Source: Rotaria socialis
Taxonomy: Eukaryota > Rotifera > Eurotatoria > Philodinida > Philodinidae
NCBI GenBank assembly: GCA_905331475.1
Contig: CAJNYU010003280.1
Coordinates: 57,386 to 121,385, forward strand
Length of the DNA: 64,000 bases
Direction: 5' to 3'
The notes below the pieces were generated by a model that ran no database searches, had not been told where the DNA came from, and worked only from the letters and a program-made list of their open reading frames with translations. The translations under genes and the position numbers were made by a program. Below are positions 48,666-59,316 of this stretch, in pieces; position 1 is the first letter of the stretch; each line of letters starts with the position of its first letter.

Positions 48666-50180
48666 ATGTTGATGATCATCAATGATCCAACAATATTTAT
48701 GAGAATCGTCATGATGATTATGTCGGTAGCTACAGGTGTTGGTGTCGTAACATCTGGTATTGTCGTTGGTACAATCGTAAGTAAACAAATTGCAGAATTT
48801 CAAAACACTGAAGTTGTACTTAAATCTCAAGCAACTATTGTTTTGAATCGATATCTTGAATTAATAGAACTACCCCTGTTCTATGATGTGCTAACAACAC
48901 TAACATTATTTAATAACGATGTCGAAACTGTTTTGACAGCGAAATTCGGTGAAAATTTTGCACATCTTGAAATCGTATCTTTTCCGCCAACACTAAAAAT
49001 CACATCAAGCCGTAAAAGACGCTCTCGTAGTAAAAGGAGATTCTTCAAAAAATACGACGACAATTATAATTCAGATCCACACACTTCCTCGCCTTCTTCA
49101 AGTACAACACCAAGAGCAACAACAACAACAACAACAACAACAACTACTGCAACAAAAGCTGCAGTAATAGCACATACCGAAACAATGTCTACATCTTCAA
49201 CTGCAAAAGCAACAACAACAACAATTGACACTAACAACAATACTACTCATTGTAATGCAACCAATAATGCAGCTGCTCAATCAACCATTTTATCCTCAGA
49301 AGTGTTCCTCTACTTCGTAGTCAAAAATGGTGAATCTATTCAAATTCAAGCGATACGCGACGCGCTGCAAGACTTGGAAACACCTGTAACTGTGCTTACC
49401 CAATGTGGCGAACCAAGCACTCGTAAAAGTTCGTTCAATGCCGCTTTGTCAATAGTTGAAGCATCTACCAAAGTGGACGTTACTTCAGATTCAGTAAAAG
49501 CTCAACCAAGTGTTGCTGGGTCGTTAAAAGAAAATGTAAATGCTGCGGCACAGATTGCGATACAAATTGCGGCAGAAGAATATGGATTTCTGTTATCAGA
49601 AAGCACTACAACAACAAGTACACAAACAGCTCCTTCAACGACAACAAGTACACAAACAGCTCCTTCAACGACAACAAGTACACAAACCGCTCCTTCAACG
49701 ACAACAAGTACACCAACAGCTCCTTCAACGACAACAAGTACACAAACAGCTCCTTCAACGACAACAAGTACACAAACAGCTCCTTCAACGACAACAAGTA
49801 CACAAACAGCTCCTTCAACGACAACAAGTACACAAACAGCTCCTTCAACGACAACAAGTACACAAACAGCTCCTTCAACGACAACAAGTACACAAACAGC
49901 TCCTTCAACGACAACAAGTACACAAACAGCTCCTTCAACGACAACAAGTACACAAACAGCTCCTTCAACGACAACAAGTACACAAACAGCTCCTTCAACG
50001 ACAACAAGTACACAAACAGCTCCTTCAACGACAACAAGTACACAAACAGCTCCTTCAACGACAACAAGTACACAAACAACGCCTTCAACTACAACTAGTA
50101 CTACTATCATTGATATTCAGACCACCGTCGATACTACTGTTACAACTACGACACCAGCAACCAGTGCAAATATCGGTTAA
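48666..50180 (+). CDS. Mucin-like type II membrane protein with TQTAPSTTTS repeats
   Basis: A single exon of 504 aa. Residues ~12-38 form a hydrophobic anchor. A conserved ~70-residue segment follows (VVLKSQATIVL, LPLFYDVLTTL, KFGENFAHLEIVSFPP) that vaguely recalls SEA modules. RKRRSRSKRR (116-125) is a possible furin-type site. Thr/Ser-rich spacer comes next, then a second conserved segment (EVFLYFVVKNGESIQIQAI, VLTQCGEP). Finally there are 16 ten-residue TQTAPSTTTS repeats (~320-479) and a Thr-rich tail. The repeats would be dense O-glycosylation sites, so a cell-surface or secreted mucin-like coat is inferred. No known family. The paralogous copy at 55-57 kb keeps both conserved segments, which supports their being real. 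A retroposed insertion starts 15 bp after the stop. Confidence 0.75.
   Translation: MLMIINDPTIFMRIVMMIMSVATGVGVVTSGIVVGTIVSKQIAEFQNTEVVLKSQATIVLNRYLELIELPLFYDVLTTLTLFNNDVETVLTAKFGENFAHLEIVSFPPTLKITSSRKRRSRSKRRFFKKYDDNYNSDPHTSSPSSSTTPRATTTTTTTTTTATKAAVIAHTETMSTSSTAKATTTTIDTNNNTTHCNATNNAAAQSTILSSEVFLYFVVKNGESIQIQAIRDALQDLETPVTVLTQCGEPSTRKSSFNAALSIVEASTKVDVTSDSVKAQPSVAGSLKENVNAAAQIAIQIAAEEYGFLLSESTTTTSTQTAPSTTTSTQTAPSTTTSTQTAPSTTTSTPTAPSTTTSTQTAPSTTTSTQTAPSTTTSTQTAPSTTTSTQTAPSTTTSTQTAPSTTTSTQTAPSTTTSTQTAPSTTTSTQTAPSTTTSTQTAPSTTTSTQTAPSTTTSTQTAPSTTTSTQTTPSTTTSTTIIDIQTTVDTTVTTTTPATSANIG
49621..50100. repeat. 30-bp coding minisatellite, 16 units
   Basis: Sixteen head-to-tail 30-bp units (core CTCCTTCAACGACAACAAGT). 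Fifteen differ at only a few bases (variants near 49687 and 49713); the last is diverged. 30 is a multiple of three, so copy-number change keeps the frame. Near-identity indicates recent expansion or homogenisation; the paralogue lacks it. Confidence 0.95.
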
Positions 50181-50195
50181 ATATGGTAACCTATA

Positions 50196-50568
50196 ATACG
50201 AGAAAATTGGTTGCGCGGTGAGCGTAGGATAAATGGTATTCATCGGTCTAAGAGATATGTCGAACACACATCACTTCTTGAGAAATGTACTTCCTGGTGC
50301 GCAAATATCCCCTCGTATGATTCTAATATCAACTATGAGCTGGAAGAAGTCGTCACTTTATATGAGTTCCCAGAAACTTTCTAAAAACAGGCTTATCCAT
50401 AAAACATTTGTAACTCATCTCTTTTTGTTTTTATTACCAACGGTATCCTTATTTGTTCTTTCTACACTTTTTCTCTTGATTTCACTTTATTCATCTTTTA
50501 TTTATTTCTACTTTAACTTGTGTACTGTAAGGACCATGAAAGTGGTCGTCAGTTATTAGCAAAAAAAA
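50196..50568 (+). mobile_element. Retroposed insertion with A tail
   Basis: A 373-bp segment ending in an A run (50561-50571) is bracketed by a perfect 17-bp direct repeat, AAATATGGTAACCTATA, at 50179-50195 and 50569-50585. The duplicated copy at 56912 lacks the insert. Long target duplication plus A tail is the signature of target-primed reverse transcription. The source (LINE 3' end, SINE or mRNA) was not recognised. Confidence 0.8.
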
Positions 50569-50585
50569 AAATATGGTAACCTATA

Positions 50586-51239
50586 TCTCATTACCACTTT
50601 TTATTGGGTAGGATTCACAATAGTCTATGTTTAAATTAACAACATGAACAATTTTTCTGGTAATAAATTTTAAATAACAGGACTTTTAAACGCAATGGTC
50701 TATGGAAAGATATCGAATATTATCTCTCTAATGAAAATTCAGTAGCATAGAAAGAATAATGAAATGTTCACTTGCAAAAGGTATATTGATTTCGCTTAGA
50801 TAGTAATTGGTTATATTACTTCAATAAAGACAACGAACATAAAGTATTTGTGCGCAATAAAGAACTATTTCCGGTATACTTATATTCGATTCACAATGCA
50901 AGGTGAAAAATGTTGATAATACACATATTTATTATTAAGACAAAGGAATCTTGAGTTTTCTTGGTGAATTAAATATTGGTTAGCTAATGTAAAAATCCAA
51001 GCTTTGCTCTTAATAAATTTCGTACTCCATAGTTTTATGTGATATTCGTCTGTGAAAAAAAAACTCGAAAAAGCTAGATAAGCACAACAGAAACTTTTAT
51101 TTTCATGTTTATCAACACTTGCTTAGATCGCATTATAACTGCATTACAAAAATATTTATGTGATTCCTTATAAGGACATCTGCTAGGATTGATATATGGT
51201 TCCTAACGAATACAAGAGCATAACTCTAATGCTCTTTTT
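50586..51239. other. 3' flank of duplication copy 1 and junction
   Basis: No gene; aligns to 56930-57325 until about 51005, then ~230 bp of unmatched sequence before copy 2. Confidence 0.5.
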
Positions 51240-51432
51240 GGCTACAATTAAGTGTGAGTAATTTATTTCAACACACTACTTCTGTAAAATACGTAGAATG
51301 CCTGACATTGGACTTACTATTAAAGGAATTTAGGTAACAATTTTACAAACACTGTTGACCATGTAGACGGAATCTTCACTTCATCAAACAATATTTGAGA
51401 AAGAATAAGCTTAGCAGTCACAAATAACTTAT

Positions 51433-51944
51433 TCAATTACGTCCTCACGCACTTGATACTGAAGACATTTATCAAATAGCTGGATTTTTTGATACTGCCG
51501 AAAAAATAATATCTCGAAAAACAGATTCTAGGAAAAAGAAATTTAGACCATAAACACTCGAATTTTGCTGCATCACATTTTCGCAAAAGGAACCTTAAAA
51601 CCTTTCTTCTCATCCTACGGTCACTTGGTGAATTGAAAATAGATATTATTATGAATGGCCTGTGTTAGTTCGTTTTTAATCTCACCGACCGGTTTGCGTT
51701 CAAGAGCAATGCTTCTTGTTTCTCTTCTCGGTTGTGCACATAATTCGTATCGCACAAAGTAACTTCATTCATCGTGTCTCGTCCTCGTCGACCGTTTCAA
51801 AAACACCATCTCTTGAGAGTGTGAGTAGGATGCGAGTATGAGGCGAAGATCAACATCCTCATTGACACCCACACCCAAGGATGCAAATAAGATGGAAGGG
51901 GGGGGGGGGCACCCCCCCTGTTTTTTAAAATTTTNNNNNNNNNN

Positions 51945-52009
<65 letters not shown>

Positions 52010-52740
52010 CCACCCTGTTTTTTCAAATTTTGTTATATGTCCAAAAAGACCGAAAAGAACTGTTTTCAGGAATATTTTAGTGACGCATCTATACGAACTA
52101 AGACGTTACGCTCCCTCACTTCGAGATTTTAAAGTATTGGATGGGAGCGCTACGCCTCTGCTCACACCCAAACTCTTATTCACATGCCATCTTATAATTA
52201 TAATCATGTATACCAAGAGCAGCCAGTTATTGAACATTTCGTTCCTCGATTTTAAATTTTTGAAATTTTTGGTATCGATAACTCATTCTTTCGAGATTTT
52301 TGATTTCTTACACGCGAGTTTTGGAAATATGATTTTTCGAAATTATTCTATTCGAGATGTTTCCTTCGAGATTTGGACACAATACATTTTAATCTATCTC
52401 ATGAACATTATCCAGATATGCATAAAATACTCTGTATTTTAAAAGCATATCGAAGATAATTACCAATTCCACTTATCAATTTCGATATTCAGACTCAATT
52501 ACTTGGACTTCGTCCATCATCTATATGTGTAACAACAAATCGTTTGTGAACATTTATTATAAGTCTCTCAGCACTCAATGCACAATCAAATGATCATGGA
52601 AAATTTAGCTATTTTATTCGGCCCAACAATTATACTTTCAGATAAACCTGATCGAATGATTGACTTGAAAAATCCTAAATCAATTCAACATTTATTTTAA
52701 ATCTTGATTGAGCAAATTTGTTTTATGGTTTTGCTGTAGA
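51433..52740 (+). pseudogene. Chimaerin RhoGAP exon, duplicated fragment
   Basis: 51433-51505 matches the start of chimaerin exon 3 ([16 protein letters not shown] region) and 52395-52700 matches its second half (YPDIHAI onward to the [11 protein letters not shown] region). The two are separated by ~890 bp of unrelated, repeat-rich sequence with an assembly gap. Frameshifts, small deletions (for example in the [12 protein letters not shown] region) and the missing upstream exons make it a dead fragment. Confidence 0.85.
51900..52010. repeat. Poly-G/poly-C tract with 10-N assembly gap
   Basis: A G run and a short C run precede ten N (51935-51944), followed by 63 C. The sequence CCCTGTTTTTT plus a T/A-rich tail occurs on both sides (51917 and 52013), suggesting a gap placed in a homopolymer with overlapping flanks. 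Confidence 0.8.
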
Positions 52741-55275
52741 CATAATCTTCTCATGAGTCAAATATGTTAACGTGCTTTAGTTCATTTATTGAAGTGTTTG
52801 TACACATCTGCAATTTATTAGTCAAATATTGATATGTAAATTAATACATCGTCATTATAGCTAATCGATGATAGTAGTGTAAATTAATATTGTGTATGAA
52901 AGAGCGGTTTAATGAGTCACTCTTGTTTATCTTTTGAGTTGTGCCGCCGAAAATGATAAGACCCCGTTGCAGGGCTGTCTCATAAATTCGTTCATGAAGA
53001 TTTTCGTCGATTAGAATATCTAAATTTCAGTATCTGTAGAACTCTAAGATGTTCCTGGGTTTAAAATCAGAAAATGTCATGAGTGCAGTAATAAAAGAAC
53101 ACGTAGATTATTGACAATGATTAGAGAAAAGTGAAAATATTTTTATTCGGTACGAGTCACCTATGATGTAACTGATTATGTATTACAATTCTTGGCTAAT
53201 GAGGCTTTAATGAATCTTTGCATTACTCCTGTAGTGGAACCAAAAATATTTCCACTACAAATTATTTTTATATAATTGTACTAATTTTTCAAATGAATTA
53301 TGTATACTCGCCGTTGTAGACGAATTAATCGAAAAAGAAATCAGCAAATCATATAGTTACATCTCTTCATGCCTGATTTCACACATGAAAACTTCTAACT
53401 CGTTTGATTGAAGTAATTTCTTGCGAAGGGATACAACCAAAATGCTTATTTTTTAACAGGTCGAAGATGAACGTCTCTAAATCTGTTTTATTATTATCAT
53501 GTAACCTGTAATATTCATAATTTATTCATTCTCTTACTTGGATTTTACATATCTGTCTGTCAGAATACATAGAAGTTGATAGAACATTAAATAAAAAGCC
53601 GTTGATATGACACATACTACTTTTTCTCAAGGCTTCTCCATGTGAATAATGAAAGTGACTAATTTAAATACAATTTAACTAAGAGATTCTCAATGGTTAC
53701 AGCTAGATTTCTATGCCAATTTGACACTTGACTTAGCTAGGATCATAACAATCGTTAACACTGCTCCGAACCTTTAGATAATTGCTCAAGCATGTTCTAC
53801 TACAAACAATGTATTTCAGTCTAAAGCTTATAACATTGCTTTATACTGGAAGAGATCCGGTGATTTATTTACTCTACTCGAAACATGATGGATTATTTAT
53901 CTACTACTAGTCGATAGTAATACTAGAAATAACTAATAATCCTTTATTTTGATTATTTCACACGAAAAACGTTGTTTGCTAATAACAGTTGATGATAGGC
54001 TATACAAAAAATGAGTGCGATGATTATGAAGATGCCTGTCATTAAAGTACTTATTTAGAAAATGTGTTTATATAAGTGAAAACATATTCTAATACATATT
54101 ATTTTGGGCTATTTTCGTTTTGTGAAATTGTTTACAAAACAAAATATGCACGATATCAAAACAGATAAAAGCGAATTTGTTTTTCAAAACTACGTGACTA
54201 CGAATATCTGATTGCTATACGATATAACAAGCGACCGAAGTCGTGATTTTATTATACATAATAAATTGATTATCTTGAATTTGGTCGAAAGTAAAAATGT
54301 CGAAACTGAGGTGATATTTCCATACATTTTTTTTTCTCTGTGAAAATGAATCAGTCAGTAGACTTAATTAAAATACAAATACAACGTGTATTATTAAAAG
54401 AAGACTAACAGACAGTCCAAAACGTTTTTTGGGAATGGTTGCTAATTCATCTTTAAACAATGTTCTATATCTACTTGATTAAAACTTCTTTTTTACCACA
54501 ATTAAAGACAAACTTTCAGGAAGTTGGCATGCTGTAATGATATAATTAGTTGCTATATATATCATATAACGTCTTTATTTGACTTAGTAATGCTGTTGTT
54601 CTTGTGTCTTTCGGCTTCGGTGCATCAGATGGTCATTCTAGTGTATACCTTCTTTATTCGAATTAATGAAATATCAATCATCGTTGATAATAGATATTGA
54701 ATCAGAGGGAGCTATCATTTTTATTTTGTTTCTCGAATAATGGATGATTGAAAATTCTTATTCGTATTCTTCTTTGTCCATTTCTTTGTACTGAATGAAC
54801 AATAGTGTGATAGATGGATCATAAATTTACAACATGATAAGTCAATATTCGTCGTGAAATAATGACATCTTTATCACACACTGTTCCAAACAGTCTTCAT
54901 TTAAAATTCCCTTTTTTACAACAAAGTTTTATTTCAATGTTCGTATTTTCGACATTCTTGCTTTCGACCAAATTCAAGTTTACCAATAAATTGATTAAGA
55001 ATAGCTTGACATTCAACGATTTCAGTGACGACGTTTGTCTCATCATATATTTAACGAATACGATTTTATCGAATTAGAACTACTTCCGTTTCGTTGTTTT
55101 TTACCTTTAACTTATAATTCGTCAGCCTTGTTTTCATTATGCTTCAATTGATACTTATTCGTATATAAAGCTTGATTTTCGTCTCTATTCGATCATTACT
55201 TGTACTTGTCAAATAATATATTAACTCATCTATAAGATAATTATCGATTTTAATAAATTTTGAAACGATCTTAAT
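52741..55275. other. Intergenic part of duplication copy 2
   Basis: No gene; counterpart of 46869-48665 with many small changes. Confidence 0.5.
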
Positions 55276-56912
55276 GATCATCAATGATCCGACAGTACTT
55301 ATGAGTAGTGAAGTGCATCGGGTTTTTTTCGGGTTTGAGTAAACAATAAATAAAAACTTTACACTAATATCAAACTCTATTTTGCAATTTGGGTTCAATA
55401 AAAGCGTCCTCCAATTTTCAAATGATGTGCCTTGTTTCGAGAAAAATAATCAATCCATGAAATTGAAGACGGAAAATATACGAAAACAATCGGAGTCCGA
55501 TTTAAACCGGATTCCGATTTTTTTTGCAATCGTTTTCTGCGTAGAACGACAGAAATAAAAAGCTTTTGAAACCCGAATGCGTCATTCGAAAGCTAAAAGA
55601 TTGCACTATCGAATTCACATCTAGAGAAAGAGTTTAATCTTGATGTAAAGTTTTTATTTATTGTTTACGCAAACCCGAAAAAACCCGATGCAGTTCAGTA
55701 CTTATGAGAATCGTCTTGATAACTTAGCCAGTGGCTGTGAGTGTTAGCGTCGTAACATCTCGTGTTGTCATTATTATAATCGGAAGTCAAGAAAAATTGG
55801 ATGGTGGAAACACTAAAATTGTGCTTAAATCTTCAGCAAACATTAGTTTAAACAGACCCATCGCACCATTTGAACTACCATTCTTCTATAATGTACTGAA
55901 AACAATGACAGCATTTATTGATGAAGTGAAAAGAGTTTTGAAAGAGAAATTTCGTGAAAAATTTTTGAATATTGAAGTCATGTATTTTCCACCAGCACTA
56001 GTAATCACAATGAGCAGTAAAAGATGCGTTAGTCTCAATAAGCAATTCGTACGAAAACACAACATAAACCTTGATCAAAATGATAAAACAACAATAATAA
56101 CAACTGCTACTAACAACAATAATAACAACTGCTACTAACAATAATAATACTCGATGCAATGCAACAAACAATGCAACTACTCAATTATCTATTTTATCTT
56201 CAAAATTGTTCCTCTACTTTTCAGTAAATAAAGGTGAATCTATTTCAGTTCAAGACATATTTGACGCACTTCAAGATTTAAAACCGTCTATTGCTGTGTT
56301 TACTCGATGTAATGATTCAAGCCCTAGTGCTAGTTCTTGCAATGCGGTATTGTCCAAAGCTGACAAAGCTAGCAATGTGACTGATAGCATGGAGACAATA
56401 ACAGCTAAGTAGAGCGCTTCTGAGTTGTTAAAACAAAGTGTAAGTACTGCGGCAGCAGCTGCTTTTGAAGAGTCTGGAGTTTTGATATTCACAAATAATG
56501 CAACGTCATCCTCAGTAAACCCATATCCTACGTCTACTTCTCCGACTGCAACACTGTCATCAACACACACAGAATCTACATCTTCTTCTTCTTCAACTAC
56601 AACACCAGCAACAACAAACATAGAAACAACGACTTCTTCTTCTTCAACTATAATACTAACAACAACAACAAATACAGAAACACAATATCTAGTTTCAACT
56701 ATAACACTAATACAAAAACAGCATTTTCAACTGAGACTTCAACAGAGACAATAACAGCAGGAAACATAGACCCAACACTTTGAACAAAAACTGCAACAGA
56801 TACAACGACAGCAAATCTAAACGGATCGTCTTGATCGTTTACTCGAATAGGCATAACGACAAATACTATTACTACAATTACAAGAGCAGAAAACAGTTAA
56901 AATATCGGTTAA
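55276..56912 (+). pseudogene. Mucin-like gene, duplicated and inactivated copy
   Basis: Parallels 48666-50180. The stretch after the N-terminal anchor (VLKSSANISLN, LPFFYNVLKTM, KFREKFLNIEVMYFPP) and the second conserved segment (LFLYFSVNKGESISVQDI) are kept. A 395-bp transposon separates the first codons from the rest, a frame break occurs around 56136 in the Asn-rich part, and a TAG stop at 56410 cuts the second half. The 30-bp minisatellite is absent, replaced by diverged Thr/Ser codons. Confidence 0.85.
55306..55700. mobile_element. hAT-like miniature element, 395 bp
   Basis: Ends TAGTGAAGTGCATCGGG (left) and TACTGAACTGCATCGGG (right, inward) continue as inverted repeats for about 55 bp, with AAACAATAAATAAAAACTTT in both arms. 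Flanks share CTTATGAG (55298-55305 and 55701-55708). The undisrupted paralogue at 48690-48710 shows the empty site. No coding. Confidence 0.9.
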
Positions 56913-57325
56913 ATATGATAGCCTGCATCTAATTATCATAGTTGAATCGACTAGGATTCATAATAATCTAAGTTTAAATAAACAATCTTAATTAATCTTT
57001 TAGCAATAAACTTCAAAAGTTGAAATTTTTAATGGAGACAATCTATGGAAACTTATTGAATATATTTTATCTAATAAGGATACAATAGCAGAGAAAAAAT
57101 TCTCATGTATAATAGATATATTGATTTTTCCTAGATATGAACTGGTGCATTAATTTGATAAAGACAACGGGTGAAAATATCTGTGTGAAATAAATAACTT
57201 GTTTCCACATAATTATGTTTGATGCATAATATAAGATGAAAACAAATTGCAAATACATTTATTCGGTTAAGACAAAAAACCTAGTTTTCGCCGTGAATAG
57301 AATAATTAGCCAATAAATATATCAT

Positions 57326-58784
57326 ATCCTATCGTTGACAATAATTATGTCTATCTATAGTTATCGCTCTCGTAGTCGATTAGAGTCATTTTTAAACTGT
57401 TCGGTACATATTTTCAAGTGTTCCAAAATGCTGAGAAAGTATCAAAGAAAAGGCACTATAATCACCGAAAAACGCCTAAGGTCGGCTATTCTTCACACAT
57501 GAATTAGAGCATTGTTTGCTCATTTTTTCTAGATTTCGAACAGAAGAAATACAATTTGGATAAAAACTAAATATCATTTTATGAATCAATACTTGTAAGA
57601 TTAAATAGAGCGATGGAAACTTGTAATGTTTGTGTCGGCTTGTATTATCTCAATAGCTACCTAAAATTCCCTGAAGATTATGTAAAAATAATTGAGTTCG
57701 CAGTACTGTCTTGCTGGTCTATTTAAACGCTATTTTGTGTTTCAGTGTAATTGTGCTATCATAGAATTTCTTATGTAATTCTAACGGAGCTGCAGATGAT
57801 TTTTTCCGACCAAAAATAACGAATAAAAATTTTAAATTCTCATTAGTCCATCAAATATTAAACAACGATTGATAGATGATTGTTGCTTTTGTTCAAACTT
57901 TACTTCTTCTCGTTGAAATATCCGAAATCGATTTAATGATACTCAAGTCCCGTCTGAAAAATGTTTTACTTCGATGTTTTCACAAGTCAGTGTTTTTCTC
58001 TCATGTGGCTGCGACTGAGAATGAATTTCGGTCTTCAATTCACCCACACCCGCACTTCTGCTCTCCTATAATATATGCACTATGTTTCGTTAATTCAACA
58101 TTATGAATTTCAAATAACTAGCATTGTTCTTCAGCATCGTAATGATAGAATGAAACCCTCAAAAGAAACTTTCAAGAGGAAAAGTTTTTTTTTCTTATTG
58201 ATCTGCTACCAATAAGCTTTAATCGAAACGAGTAAGATAGATAAAAAAATGAAAGCAATACAATGAATAATTATTATTATATTCTACATCGATGACAGTT
58301 TTCTCTAATTTGTAACATAAACTGAATGTTTATTCGAAAGCTATTATAGAATACATGCCTAATACATCATTATATTCAATGCACTACGTTATTCTCTTTC
58401 TAGAGGAAAAGAAATAAGGTTACTGCTAGTGTCATTGGCAAGTTCTATGCTTGATCTTCATCTACAAGGTTACCCAAGTAATATTGCATAATAAATGAGG
58501 CTAGTATATTAAGAGAAGAAACCGTACATGTATGAGATACATGAAAAAAAGAAAACAGTACAAAGGTTGTTAGACTCTTTCTCTCTTTCGCAAGCGCACG
58601 CATAAAGACAAGGGCGAAGCAAAACGATTCAATCCGATTGTCAGTATTCTTTAACACAAAAATAAAAAGAATGATCTCGAATCTACATTTAATTTTCCTT
58701 GTGACTTTATGTTTTATAACGATGAGTAAAATATATAGAATAAAATACAGATAAGTAAGATAATATGACTCTTGATATTTGTAG
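57326..58784. other. Intergenic; may hide the first exon of the next gene
   Basis: No gene recognised. A signal-peptide-like start (MIVAFVQTLLLLVEI, 57876) exists but no donor in the needed phase was found. Confidence 0.35.
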
Positions 58785-59316
58785 CACATGGATTTCGTCG
58801 CTATCGTCGTCAACTGAATCAACAAAAGCAGAATATTTTCTTTCCTAACCAACGAACAAGTTGGGCCAGTAACCCAAGTGGTTCTATTATGGGCAGTTAC
58901 TATTATGGTACTGATGACTCTTAGAAAACATTGCTTTTACATATTTTTACTTTCTAGGTGTTGGATCTGATCCAAATTATGGTTCATTTATCCAACCTCA
59001 AAATCGTCCAGACGTCGGTATTTTCCCGATAAGCTATGATCCTGATTCTAGTTATAGTGGCTATCTAATTAATTCGAATCAGCCGTCATTACCTCAGCAA
59101 TCACAGCAACAGTATTTAGGCAATAATAATAATCCCTGGCAAAGGCCAAACATGTATAGTTATAATAATAAGCCTGATAATTCCTATCCACCCGTCAGTC
59201 AAGGATGGTATGCCCCTGGTAATAATTATTGGCAAAATAATGGGCAGTGTCTTATTCAACAACGGTATATTTTGTTGCTGAGCATTCTGATTTTAAGTGT
59301 CTGTAGATTAATATAA
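58785..59316 (+). CDS. Asn/Tyr/Pro-rich protein, 5' exon missing
   Basis: Two exons (58785-58907 and 58958-59316) join in phase across a 50-bp intron and encode about 160 residues. The first visible exon follows TATTTGTAG and begins in phase 1, so an upstream exon must exist; I could not find it. The sequence is low in charge and rich in Tyr, Asn, Gln, Ser, Gly and Pro (GSDPNYGSFIQPQNRPDVG, NNNNPWQRPNMYSYNN), prion-like in composition. It ends in a hydrophobic tail (YILLLSILILSVCRLI) just before the stop. That tail could be a GPI-anchor signal or a tail anchor; with a signal peptide it would suit a GPI-anchored surface protein. Function unknown. Confidence 0.6.

Larger units (their letters stand above)
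45850..51005. repeat. Segmental duplication, copy 1
   Basis: From within chimaerin intron 2 to about 51005 the sequence is recognisably repeated in the same orientation at about 51240-57325. Matching landmarks include 46140-46190/51360-51430, 47530-47550/53370-53390, the mucin-like frames, and 50600-50960/56940-57280. Copy 1 keeps the intact genes. Confidence 0.8.
51240..57325. repeat. Segmental duplication, copy 2 (decayed)
   Basis: Direct tandem copy of about 45850-51005, longer because of insertions (51505-52395 and 55306-55700). It contains only the last chimaerin intron and exon plus the mucin-like gene, all damaged. Confidence 0.8.

Noticed and set aside
49502..50196. Long alternative frames on both strands over the minisatellite (160-218 codons)
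   Set aside because: They arise because a 30-bp unit without stops is open in several frames; only the 48666 frame continues into conserved non-repeat sequence shared with the paralogue.
51765..52080. Gly- or Pro-rich frames across the poly-C tract
   Set aside because: Artefacts of a homopolymer next to an assembly gap.
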